Below, piece by piece: positions 1 to 7,182 of a stretch of 7,217 bases of DNA; positions within the stretch are counted from its first letter, which is position 1, and each line of letters starts with the position of its first letter. Under the pieces are notes generated by a model. That model was given only the letters and a program-made list of their open reading frames with translations, was not told where the DNA came from and ran no database searches. Both the position numbers and the translations under genes were made by a program. The stretch comes from Candidatus Firestonebacteria bacterium RIFOXYA2_FULL_40_8. GTDB lineage: Bacteria > Oederibacteriota > D2-FULL-39-29. The stretch is taken from positions 1,640 through 8,856 of the forward strand of contig MFGS01000021.1 of assembly GCA_001778355.1 (NCBI GenBank), in the 5' to 3' direction.

Positions 1-1186
1 TGTACCATAACGGATAATTCGCTTCCAAAGAATTTTTGTCGTTGTTATAAATCCTTGAACCAGGCGCAGGTGATTCGGTATATGTACCAATTATGGCATA
101 TTTTCCCCATCTGTCCCACGCAGGATGTCCAAAATAAGGATTACCATACGGATTATTTGGTAAACCCGAACCATTAGAAATTACTTTTATCTCATCATTG
201 CCAAATGAACCCTTTTTCCAATCCTGCCATAATGGACCTCCATCACCGGCGCTGCCATTACTTTTTAAAATGACAAATACTGCTGCACCTGAGTATGTTC
301 CTATTATCCATGAACCAGTAGGGCCGGGACTTGATACACCATGAAAATTCACTTCAGAAGACGGCAATTGATTTCCGTAAGGATCTGCCCAGTTATTTTT
401 TGATGGTCCAATATGCCTTGCAATCCCCCACCAATAATTTAAAACAGCAGGTGGTTTTAATGTTGCAAAATAAACCGCTGAACAGTCCACAGGATTTGGA
501 GTTGGAAGAGTTCGTGATTTAAGATCTCTGAATACCACATGTGAATCATCCGTGCTTACTCCATCTGATACAATTTCTTTTTTAAGGTTATTAACGGACG
601 AAGTATCTAAAACAACAACACCCGTAATAACATTACTATTATTAACAATATTTTTATAAAGCTTAAAAGTGTCTCCTTCTTCTCCGCCGCTCCCAAATGT
701 GTAGTATGCATTTTCAGTATATGCCCAGGAAAACCCATTTTGGGGTATATCATTTTTTCCGTAACCTTCGCAGGCTTTTAGGCCACTGCCATCTGTATTA
801 ACAATCCACAAAAGGTGTTTTCCTGCAGCAGTATTTTCAGTCGGTCTCTCTCTATTAGAAAAGAATCCTACCCTTGAACCGTCAAAGGACCAAGCATTTG
901 TATTAGGTTCTTTTGAATACATATCTTGCAAGTCAGGGGCATGAACCAAAGCCCATACTTCCTTCCCTGTAGTTATATCTTGATAACAAAGAGTTTCCGG
1001 CTGCCACACATAATTTTTATTTTTATCCTCTAAAAGAGTTTCCGGCCACGGGTTTGTCGAGTATCTCGCTTTCCGTCTTATCATCTCATCCAGATTCTCA
1101 AATGCAGCTAAATCAACACTTTGCCAGAAAGTTAAAATAGCCAGGCAAGATATCCCAACCAATATATTATTTTTAGAATATTTCAT
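1..1186 (-). CDS. Exported TolB/PD40-like beta-propeller protein, N-terminal part (runs off left edge)
   Basis: An open frame of 395 codons starts at the ATG at 1184-1186 and continues past the left edge without a stop, so the C-terminus is missing. The start is supported by an in-frame TGA five codons upstream and by GAAGG (minus strand, 1196-1200) nine bases before the ATG. The N-terminus is a signal peptide: basic residues 2-5, a hydrophobic stretch at about 8-21, and a possible cleavage after LAA near residue 28. Residues 98-138 hold a clear TolB/PD40 blade, WSFDGSRVGFFSNRE followed by LWIVNTDGSG. Weaker blade-like segments lie near 212-220 (STDDSHVVF) and 354-370 (HPAWDRWGKYAIIGTYT). The family forms periplasmic or surface beta-propellers that bind proteins or glycans; some members are polysaccharide lyases, but no catalytic residue can be assigned here. 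It follows the BNR gene by 32 bases and is probably co-transcribed with it. Its first ~90 bases are duplicated at 3859-3949. Confidence 0.85.
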   Translation of the reverse strand, partial: MKYSKNNILVGISCLAILTFWQSVDLAAFENLDEMIRRKARYSTNPWPETLLEDKNKNYVWQPETLCYQDITTGKEVWALVHAPDLQDMYSKEPNTNAWSFDGSRVGFFSNRERPTENTAAGKHLLWIVNTDGSGLKACEGYGKNDIPQNGFSWAYTENAYYTFGSGGEEGDTFKLYKNIVNNSNVITGVVVLDTSSVNNLKKEIVSDGVSTDDSHVVFRDLKSRTLPTPNPVDCSAVYFATLKPPAVLNYWWGIARHIGPSKNNWADPYGNQLPSSEVNFHGVSSPGPTGSWIIGTYSGAAVFVILKSNGSAGDGGPLWQDWKKGSFGNDEIKVISNGSGLPNNPYGNPYFGHPAWDRWGKYAIIGTYTESPAPGSRIYNNDKNSLEANYPLWY

Positions 1187-1205
1187 AAAAGCACGCCTTC
1201 ATATG
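1114..1205. repeat. Direct repeat A, copy 1 (5' end of PD40 gene)
   Basis: Matches 3859-3949 in the same orientation. On the plus strand, 29 identical bases (1114-1142), one mismatch and ten more identical bases (1144-1153) are followed by a diverged stretch, a 15-base identical block (1161-1175), and a weaker match ending at CATATG (1200-1205). It covers the ribosome binding site and signal peptide coding part of the PD40-like gene. Confidence 0.9.
1196..1200 (-). promoter_or_regulatory. Ribosome binding site of the PD40-like gene
   Basis: GAAGG on the minus strand lies nine bases before the ATG at 1186. The same nine-base spacing separates AGGAG from the starts at 7111 and 4120, which supports this start. 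The site lies inside the segment duplicated at 3859-3949. Confidence 0.55.
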
Positions 1206-1218
1206 GATTTTGTAATTC

Positions 1219-2490
1219 CTATCTAAGTATACCCACTTTACCTGTTTTATTGCCAAAACTTGTTATTACAGAATATATATACATGCCTGCAGGGACATCA
1301 ACTCCTTCGGTATTTTTCCCATCCCAGCCAACCCAGCCGGTATTTCCAAAATCACTCTCGCTAATTCTTTTAATTAGTTCTCCGGAAGAACTGAATATTT
1401 CGACTTGGGCATCTGCCGGCATATCAATTATTTTAAATTGTCTATTAACAGCCTTGCTGATCCTGCACGGATTTGGATATCCTTTTACATTAATTGTCGT
1501 GGCTGTTGTTGTAGGAGGAATAGTGCCTCCGGCACTCATTTTAAATATTCCACCGCCATAAGTCGTAAAGTATACTGCATTTTTCAAATAGTCAAAATAC
1601 ATTCTGGTCGTACTTTTGAAAGGTATACCGGTCAGAATATTCCAGGTACTTCCATTATCATAACTGAGGAACGTCCCCTCCTGGGTGGTGAAATAAACAG
1701 TCGAAGGTGTCATAGGATCGATAACAGGAGAAAACCCTAAGACATCCGCTATTGGTAATGTTAACTTTGTCCAAGCAACTCCGCCATCTGTAGTTTTATA
1801 TATACCGCCTTCACCATGACCATACGCACCCAGATATATTATTTTACTGTTTGCAGGATGAACATCGAATTCCATCTGATAATATAGAAGTTTGGAAGCG
1901 GTAATATTAGTCCAGGTATCGCCCTTATTTGTTGATTTAAACAACCCCCCTGAATCCGGAGTCAAACCTCCGACCCTTCTTCCTGTAATTGTACAAAATA
2001 AAGTTCCATCTCCATGTATTTTTATGGAAAAGCAGTGTTTATTATTCCCGACAGCCAGACCTGTAGATTTTTTGTTCCAGGTTGCAGCTCTGTCGGTTGA
2101 TTTATAAACCCCGTCGCCATACAGGGTCACGTAAAGCGCTTTATCAGAAGGATCAATTATTATTGAAGTTGCAGGTAAATTCGAGGTAGTAGGAAGTCCT
2201 GTTGAAGCAGAAACCCAGGTTTTACCATAATCAACACTTTTTACAACCCCACCCGGTAAATCAGAATCCAAATATGGGGTAAAAGGTAAATCGTGCTTAT
2301 TTGAGGCTGCTGCGTATATTGTCCCGGGAGTATCAGGATCAAAAGCAATCTGGTAAAAAGTATTTTGCCAGGGTGAGCCCGTCCTGCTCAAAGTCCAGCT
2401 TACGCCTGCATCATCACTTCTTGCAAAACCCAGATCATTATAACATATATAATGCTTATTGGGATCAGAAGGATCAATAAAATAATTCAT
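1219..2490 (-). pseudogene. C-terminal half of an interrupted BNR/Asp-box beta-propeller protein with FlgD/T9SS-like C-terminal domain
   Basis: A 423-codon open frame from the ATG at 2490. It has no signal peptide and no Shine-Dalgarno sequence in front, and it continues the upstream frame (2503-3678) directly: only TAA plus four sense codons (V-T-S-T) separate them. I read it as the second half of one gene. Six Asp-box motifs (S-x-D-x-G-x-x-W type) are visible near residues 25-32 (SDDAGVSW), 85-92, 131-138, 186-193, 233-240 and 276-283, typical of sialidase/GH74/Vps10-like propellers. After a Thr/Pro-rich linker at about 322-332, residues 337-423 form a FlgD-Ig or type IX-like C-terminal domain: a YPNPCR opening, VEIFSSSGE, GWDGKNTEGVDVPAGMYIY, and a basic end. 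This kind of domain often serves secretion or surface anchoring. The frame ends with TAG 32 bases before the PD40 gene. An independent gene started by reinitiation is possible but less likely. Confidence 0.8.
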
Positions 2491-2502
2491 AGTCGAGGTT
2501 AC

Positions 2503-3678
2503 TTAAAGACCTTTTGACGACCATTTTTTCCCGACGGCCTGCGCACCGGTATCCGCGTATTTCGTAAATAATTGTTTCCAGCTGGTACCTCCGTTTATTG
2601 TCATATAATTAACGGTTCGGGAACCCACGACCTGATTTGCATTTGCAGGATTTATCGTAAAACCCCGGCTTGGCGGGTTTAAATGAATCTCATAATCAAT
2701 CCACCCCAGTTCAACATTACCCCCGCTAATGCTTGGGGACCAAACCTGCTGCCATGTTACACCGGCATCGGTTGATTTATACACCTTACCGTCATACGCC
2801 GCCGGAAAGTCATTCACATACACCGTATCAGGATAGGCCTCCGCGGTAATAACCTGGAAATACTCCAAACTACCGTCAATTGTTCCACCCATAACACTAA
2901 CCCAGCTGTCACCGTTAGTTGTGGATTTATAAACATCATAGCTTGTAGTTTCAACGCAATATAGAACGGTTTTTGTTAAAGTACTTCCTCCTGAGAAACT
3001 CCTGAGAGTAGGAGTCGCAGGAAGACCTGTGATTTTCGAGGTCCAGCTGGCTCCGTGATCTTTCGAACGCCATACGCCCGAGGTACTGGCGGCATAACAG
3101 GTCCTATTGCTTGTCGAACTTGCCTGGTCAACAAGAAAACCAACAATGCTTCCGGACACAGTAGCACATACGCTCCAGCTAACACCGGCATTTGTACTTC
3201 TATACGCATTAGTCGCGGTTCCGGCAAACATAAGATTTGGATTTCCTCTATCAACATATATTTTTGTAATCACATTAGAACCCCAGGGTGGTGTATTTAC
3301 CAGTGGATTCCAGGTCACACCTTTATCATTGCTAACAAGTAAAGCAGCCGCAGTATTTCCTTTCTTTCCCCAAAAATAAACAATATTCGCATCCGTCGGA
3401 TGACATACAGGATAAACAACAGGCCAACAATCAGTACAGCCGTTAGAAGAGTTTATCTGCTGCCAGTCAATCATGCCCCAGGTTACCCCTCCATCAAGAG
3501 TTCTATATACTCCGCTCATATCACAGCTTGCCAGCATAAAATTACCGTCAACCGGAGAAATTGCGGGAGTATGAATAGAACCGCCGCCACCCAAACCTAT
3601 ATTTGACCACTGAGCACAAAAAATAGCGGTATTACTCAGACAAATCAGCATAGCCGTTACTACAAAGCTTCTAAGCAT
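2503..3678 (-). pseudogene. N-terminal half of an interrupted exported BNR/Asp-box beta-propeller protein
   Basis: A 391-codon frame starting at the ATG at 3678, with GAGGTG (minus strand, 3683-3688) four bases ahead. Residues 1-22 are a signal peptide with a hydrophobic core (VVTAMLICL) and a likely cleavage after FCA. The mature start, QWSNIGLGGGG, resembles the opening of GH74-like and Vps10-like multi-Asp-box proteins. Seven Asp-box motifs are visible near residues 60-67 (TLDGGVTW), 116-123, 161-168, 205-212, 252-259, 302-309 and 360-367. With the six in 1219-2490 this makes 13, a plausible double propeller. Cysteines at 81, 84 and 92 may form disulfides outside the cytoplasm. No catalytic residues can be named, so xyloglucanase activity is not claimed. 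The frame ends at TAA (2503-2505) in the middle of a motif, after KKWSSKGL, and the same frame continues at once with VTST and the downstream half. Without the TAA the protein would be 819 residues. The stop looks like a nonsense mutation (for example GAA to TAA) or a sequence error. Confidence 0.85.
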
Positions 3679-3682
3679 TTTT

Positions 3683-3688
3683 CACCTC
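3683..3688 (-). promoter_or_regulatory. Ribosome binding site of the BNR gene
   Basis: GAGGTG on the minus strand, four bases before the ATG at 3678. It marks this ATG as the true start of the interrupted BNR gene. No comparable site precedes the internal ATG at 2490. Confidence 0.65.
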
Positions 3689-3760
3689 GTTTACTCTTGC
3701 TGTGAAAAGACCATTATTTAATTCTGAATACCCATTTTCCATCTATGGAAGAAATCACTA

Positions 3761-3946
3761 TCAACAGTTATAAAAACCATTCTCCTTCTTTGATTTTCCA
3801 ATTACGTCCAAAACTATTCTGGCAGATTCCGGCGTCACTGGAATTAGACCGCCATTAACAACACTTTGCCAGAAAGTTAAAATAGCCTGGCAAGATATAG
3901 ACGCTAATATATTATTTTTAAGTATGTCATCAAATAAACACCTCAT
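3761..3946 (-). pseudogene. Chimeric gene remnant: PD40-gene signal peptide copy joined to a Gfo/Idh/MocA-like C-terminal tail
   Basis: A 61-codon frame made of two pieces. The first (about residues 10-29, KNNILASISCQAILTFWQSV) nearly repeats residues 6-24 of the PD40-like protein at 1-1186, and the match extends at DNA level from 3859 to 3949. The second (about residues 30-61) contains PVTPESARIVLDVI followed by GKSKKENGFYNC. Its end matches the VIEKSKKENGF ending of the gene at the right edge. From memory, the PVTPESAR..L.VI pattern resembles the C-terminus of Gfo/Idh/MocA-family oxidoreductases. The ATG equivalent to the PD40 start lies at 3928-3930 but is out of frame, because the copy is one base shorter just after it; the open frame survives only through an ATG at 3946. 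A 61-residue protein with a signal peptide and an enzyme tail has no obvious function. It is best read as the scar of a deletion between two formerly neighbouring genes. An expressed small secreted peptide is less likely. Confidence 0.65.
3771..3804. repeat. Direct repeat B, copy 1 (tail of chimeric remnant)
   Basis: Matches 7184-7217 in the same orientation. I count 28 of 34 identical positions, and all six differences are transitions. The match runs to the right edge of the window, so its true length is unknown. It encodes the VI-G/E-KSKKENGF ending in both places. Confidence 0.75.
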
Positions 3947-3949
3947 ATG
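3859..3949. repeat. Direct repeat A, copy 2 (in the chimeric remnant)
   Basis: The counterpart of 1114-1205. Identical blocks are 3859-3887, 3889-3898 and 3906-3920, ending at CATATG (3944-3949). It is one base shorter than copy 1 just inside the start codon, which puts the equivalent ATG (3928-3930) out of frame. The two copies flank the interrupted BNR gene. Confidence 0.9.
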
Positions 3950-4003
3950 AAATATTTTATATATTTTTTACTTATCCGTGAGCGTATATTTTATCACTGC
4001 AAT

Positions 4004-4120
4004 TCAGGATAACTTCCAGCCTGCTTTTTCACCAAAAAAGGTGAAACAACCTACAGCAAATCTATTGGAACCTATCAAAACTTTTGCAGAAAGTATTGAC
4101 TTTATATTATTTCTTCCCAT
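4004..4120 (-). CDS. Small 38-residue ORF of unknown function, possibly a decayed gene start
   Basis: The ATG at 4118-4120 is preceded nine bases upstream by AGGAG (minus strand, 4130-4134), and the frame runs to TGA at 4004-4006. The product begins MGRNNIKSILSAKVLIGSNR and ends GEKAGWKLS, with no recognisable domain. A basic start and a mildly hydrophobic middle (ILSAKVLIG, FAVGCFTFF) recall a broken signal peptide. It lies 43 bases after the TonB receptor stop, so it could be translated from the same transcript. The upstream sequence resembles that of the membrane gene at 7111 (TTTTAGGAG, nine-base spacing, then an AAGAAATAA stretch within the first codons). It may be a real small protein or the start of a gene whose remainder was lost. 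I cannot decide between these from this window. Confidence 0.35.
   Translation of the reverse strand: MGRNNIKSILSAKVLIGSNRFAVGCFTFFGEKAGWKLS
4027..4046. other. Perfect 7-bp inverted repeat with six-base loop
   Basis: TTTCACC, AAAAAA, GGTGAAA on the plus strand can fold into a short hairpin on either strand. No U-tract follows on either strand, so it is not a typical intrinsic terminator. It lies inside the 38-residue ORF. Confidence 0.4.
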
Positions 4121-4129
4121 TTTAAAATT

Positions 4130-4134
4130 CTCCT
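4130..4134 (-). promoter_or_regulatory. Ribosome binding site before the 38-residue ORF
   Basis: AGGAG on the minus strand, nine bases before the ATG at 4120. It is as strong as the site of the intact gene at 7111, which is the main reason to keep the short ORF. Confidence 0.45.
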
Positions 4135-4163
4135 AAAAACAGATAACCCCTGATAATTCCTGA

Positions 4164-6344
4164 TTAATATTTTGCTTCAACGCCTAAAAAGAAATTTATC
4201 CCGGGAGCATCTACGCCCGAACTATGCGTTCGGTACCCTAAGTCAAGTATATTTTCCACTCCCCCGTTAATCTTAATACTGTCATTTATCTTTAAATTAC
4301 CGCGGGCATTGTACGTGATCCAGGCAGGTGTCCCGTTCGGATCCATCCTGGAGTCGGTTTTATCCCTTGTGGACAGGGCATCCTGTCTTCCTGCAAATTT
4401 TGTATAAACTTCCAAACCCCAGTCGGAAATTTCATAGCGCGCTCCGAGAATCCCGTTTAAAGGAGGAACCCGGCTTAAAGGTTCGCAATCGGTCAAATTT
4501 TTACCTTCAGTCCAAGTAAGGTTTCCATATATACTCCAATTAAGCATATCATCCAGGAAAAGCCTGCTGTTTAATTCCGAGCCCTGTACCTGGCCTTTTC
4601 CAATATTGAATTTCTGATAAACAGGTTTTCCGTCTATAATAGTATCTCCGTTGTAATTTCCCGGCTTCCTGTCTATTTTATCCGTAACATCCGAAAAGTA
4701 ATAAAATGCCGACCAGCTTATTTTTTCATATTCGCCTTTGACTCCTATTTCCATGTTGGTATTTTTCTCAGGTCTTAGATTATAATTAGGAACATCGATA
4801 CCCTGGTTCTCGACTCTAAAGGTCACCAGGTCATCAAGATTTGGAGCTCTAAACCCCTGAGAAATATTTCCGCATAAATTTACTCCCCGGGTAATCTTAT
4901 ACAGCGCCCCCAAATTGCCCGTAATATTATGAAAGACCTCCCCGATATTACTAACCGCGGGATTCCCCCTGATTATCGAGCTGTATTCAAACCGGCTGTA
5001 CCTTGCTTCCGGCATTAACTTAAAACTTTCGGAGATCTGCCACTCATCAGCTAAAAAAACACCCGCAGTATTGTATTTTGAACCGTCAGGAAAAGTGCTT
5101 TTAAGAATATCTTCCGTCCTTACTTGAGTATTGGTATTATAATCCCAATATCTGCTTTGAACAAAATCCTGGTAGTATTCAAGCCCGTAAACAAGTTTAT
5201 TATTATTATCAATTGTTGAAGTAAATAGCGGAGAAAAGCCAAGCGTATCCACCGTATCTGCATATTCAGATTCTACTATTTTCCCGACCTTCCTCGTCTG
5301 CCTTCCTTCAAATTGACGGTGAAAGGAAGCAGAAACCAAGAGAGAATCAAGCCAGGAAGATACATTTTGTTGTTCATATTTTATCCACCCAAGATGCCGC
5401 TCCTGAGGATTGTATAGAAATTTCTCATATCCGCCGGTACCGCTGAACATCCTGGATCCGATGTAGGAATCATATCGAGGAACCTCGTTCTGCCGCGCAT
5501 ATTGATAATTTAAGCTAATTTCCGCATCCTTTGAAATATTGCAGCCTATTTTCCCATTGGCATCCTGTTCATTAAATCCGGTAGGAGAAAGAACACCAAA
5601 TTCTCCACCTGCCCGCAAATTCCCGATGTTTTTATAAGTACATCCAAACAAATAATTAAATTCTCCCGCTTTTCCATTTACTTCCAATCTTGTGGCTGCA
5701 CCATTATAACTGCTGTCATATCTGCTTACATATTGCGCAGCAAAAGGAACTTGTGGAACAAATTTTTCCGTTATTATATTTATCACACCGCCCAAAGCAT
5801 CACTTCCATATAAAGAAGAACCGGGACCTCTTACAATTTCAATTCTATCTATCATAAAATTATCTATAGTATTCATATATTGAACTGGTCCGCTTCTTAA
5901 TGTTGAATTATTCAATCTTATCCCATCAATCAGAACAAGATTTTCCCTTCCGATAAAACCCCTTATAATGGGTGATCCATGCCCACTTGTTGTTTTCTGC
6001 ATGAATACCCCTGGACTCTCGTCAAGGGTCTCATTCATCATAATAGATTTTTGAATTACGGAACTATGCCCTTCAGCAACGCTGACCGGCTTGGAAACAT
6101 TAAACACTTCATCTTTTATGCGGGTTGCCGTAACTGTAATCGCCGGAAGAATAAAATATTTCTTTTCTTTTTTCGCAACTGTTTTGTCAGTTTCTATTCT
6201 GTCAGTTTCAATATTTAAAACTCCCTCCCCTGTCATTTCTTTGATTTCCGTCGTAATTAGTTCTTTTTGAACAGTTACATCAACTTGCTGTGCATAAACC
6301 CCAAGACCAAATAATATCACTGCCGCCGCCGGTATTATCTTCAT
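4164..6344 (-). CDS. TonB-dependent outer membrane receptor, heme/hemoglobin-receptor-like
   Basis: A complete 726-residue receptor. Residues 1-18 are a signal peptide with cleavage after VYA. About 45 charged residues follow, then a TonB-box-like segment, ILPAITVTATR (65-75). The plug domain spans about 80-195, with TLDESPGVFMQ, IIRGF (126-130), VLIDGIRLNN, and the classic IEIVRGPGSSLYGSDALGGVINI (168-190). The rest is a beta-barrel rich in alternating aromatic strands, ending GVEAKY. FRAP (498-501) and NYNLRPE (520-526) resemble the FRAP/NPNL pair of heme receptors. EPLSRVPPLNG (621-631) and the YRTHSSGVDAPG end resemble hemoglobin-type receptors. No histidine lies between FRAP and NYNL, so heme is a suggestion only; cobalamin, copper or siderophore remain possible. 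Its ATG overlaps the TGA of the upstream ferric-reductase-like gene (ATGA), with GGGGA as ribosome binding site, so the two are translationally coupled. No tonB, exbB or exbD is present in the window. Confidence 0.93.
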   Translation of the reverse strand: MKIIPAAAVILFGLGVYAQQVDVTVQKELITTEIKEMTGEGVLNIETDRIETDKTVAKKEKKYFILPAITVTATRIKDEVFNVSKPVSVAEGHSSVIQKSIMMNETLDESPGVFMQKTTSGHGSPIIRGFIGRENLVLIDGIRLNNSTLRSGPVQYMNTIDNFMIDRIEIVRGPGSSLYGSDALGGVINIITEKFVPQVPFAAQYVSRYDSSYNGAATRLEVNGKAGEFNYLFGCTYKNIGNLRAGGEFGVLSPTGFNEQDANGKIGCNISKDAEISLNYQYARQNEVPRYDSYIGSRMFSGTGGYEKFLYNPQERHLGWIKYEQQNVSSWLDSLLVSASFHRQFEGRQTRKVGKIVESEYADTVDTLGFSPLFTSTIDNNNKLVYGLEYYQDFVQSRYWDYNTNTQVRTEDILKSTFPDGSKYNTAGVFLADEWQISESFKLMPEARYSRFEYSSIIRGNPAVSNIGEVFHNITGNLGALYKITRGVNLCGNISQGFRAPNLDDLVTFRVENQGIDVPNYNLRPEKNTNMEIGVKGEYEKISWSAFYYFSDVTDKIDRKPGNYNGDTIIDGKPVYQKFNIGKGQVQGSELNSRLFLDDMLNWSIYGNLTWTEGKNLTDCEPLSRVPPLNGILGARYEISDWGLEVYTKFAGRQDALSTRDKTDSRMDPNGTPAWITYNARGNLKINDSIKINGGVENILDLGYRTHSSGVDAPGINFFLGVEAKY

Positions 6345-7111
6345 CTTTTCCCCATTCCCGGCTTATATTTTGAACTTTTAAATATCGATATGATCCAGAA
6401 TAAAACAACAATTAATGTTATAGTAAATGCTACAAGACTGCCGGAAGGCAATCCGTTAACCCAGTTATCAGCATTAAATAATTTACGATATTTTAGAATA
6501 AAAATGTGAATCAGTAAAAACACGTAGAAGATATAATTAATTCTCCTGACAGCATCATAATTCCCAAGCTTTTTAGATAATATTTTTAAATTTATTACCG
6601 CAGAACCTGCAAAAGATACAGCTCCAAAAAGACGCGGGATTTTAAAGGCCGCCGTTATCTTGCTTTTTTTAGCTAACATTATGAAGCCCGCCGCTAAAAA
6701 ACATATAAAAAATATAATTCCAAAAAGATGAGAGATACCGAACGCTGCTGTTATCTTTTTTTCTGCGGTAAAATATTCAGGATAGTATACCGAAGAAAAC
6801 ATCATTGAAGAAATCAATATATGGATATAAGCCAAGATAAATCCCGATATCCCAAAACTTTTAACATAATGCGTTTTATCACTCAACTTATCAGGCCAAA
6901 TCTTCACAAATGAGTCGGTTAGAATTGCCGCAGATATCATGGTAAAAGATGTGAGCGCGGTTGATTTATTTATTATGGTAAGATAAATATCAGAAATCGG
7001 CTGGCCAAACCGCCTAAGATAATGCTGAAACGCAAAGAATAAAAACGCTACAAGGCAGGTAAGCCACACATTTCGAAAACTCTTTTTGCTGTCCAATTTA
7101 TTTCTTTTCAT
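6341..7111 (-). CDS. Polytopic membrane protein with ferric-reductase/MsrQ-like transmembrane domain
   Basis: A 256-residue protein with about seven hydrophobic segments (near 15-29, 50-66, 84-103, 124-146, 161-178, 191-207 and 225-244) and basic ends. The segment KSFGISGFILAYIH (84-97) aligns well with the RR-x-LG-x-x-AF-x-x-A-x-x-H helix of ferric-reductase-like domains (MsrQ/YedZ, FRE type), making H97 a likely heme b ligand. The later helix RRINYIFYVFLLIH (189-202) resembles the W/R-R-L-H-R-L-x-Y helix, but Asn192 sits where a histidine is usual, and H202 comes earlier than the expected second ligand. There is no FAD or NAD(P)H domain, so electrons would have to come from another protein. 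Start: ATG at 7111 with AGGAG nine bases ahead. It overlaps the TonB receptor start by 4 bases, suggesting reduction of the imported iron or heme, or a related quinol-linked redox role. The family call is by motif only. Confidence 0.7.
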   Translation of the reverse strand: MKRNKLDSKKSFRNVWLTCLVAFLFFAFQHYLRRFGQPISDIYLTIINKSTALTSFTMISAAILTDSFVKIWPDKLSDKTHYVKSFGISGFILAYIHILISSMMFSSVYYPEYFTAEKKITAAFGISHLFGIIFFICFLAAGFIMLAKKSKITAAFKIPRLFGAVSFAGSAVINLKILSKKLGNYDAVRRINYIFYVFLLIHIFILKYRKLFNADNWVNGLPSGSLVAFTITLIVVLFWIISIFKSSKYKPGMGKR

Positions 7112-7120
7112 TCCAGAATA

Positions 7121-7125
7121 CTCCT
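7121..7125 (-). promoter_or_regulatory. Ribosome binding site of the ferric-reductase-like gene
   Basis: AGGAG on the minus strand, nine bases before the ATG at 7111. It fixes the start of the first gene of the coupled receptor pair. Confidence 0.6.
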
Positions 7126-7182
7126 AAAATACTAAATATTTCAACTTTCGCGTCTACGGTTATGTCAATTATCTCAAGCTAT

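Noticed and set aside
331..522. Plus-strand 63-codon open frame
   Set aside because: It lies antisense to the PD40-like gene, whose minus-strand frame is open throughout. It has no convincing domain.
2503..2505. Stop-codon reassignment or recoding of UAA in the BNR gene
   Set aside because: UAA ends the TonB receptor normally at 4164-4166, and TAG and TGA also act as stops in this window. A point mutation or sequence error is simpler.
1250..3606. Several plus-strand open frames of 60-110 codons across the BNR gene
   Set aside because: They lie antisense to the Asp-box repeats, lack family features and overlap one another. They are frame shadows of the minus-strand gene.
2503..3678. Assignment of the BNR protein as a xyloglucanase or sialidase
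   Set aside because: The Asp-box repeats show the fold only. I could not identify catalytic residues with confidence.
3737..3750. Palindrome TTCCATCTATGGAA as an operator or terminator
   Set aside because: It is a short six-base arm with no T-tract and no second copy nearby. It could be chance.
4141..4166. Repeated ATCAGG-like words just after the TonB receptor stop as a terminator
   Set aside because: They are short direct repeats, not an inverted repeat, and form no stem.
5979..6218. Plus-strand 79-codon open frame in the TonB receptor
   Set aside because: It is antisense to the plug-domain coding region and has no features of its own.
7163..7168. TTGACA on the minus strand as a -35 box before the ferric-reductase-like gene
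   Set aside because: No good -10 box lies 16-18 bases downstream. AT-rich sequence gives such hits by chance.
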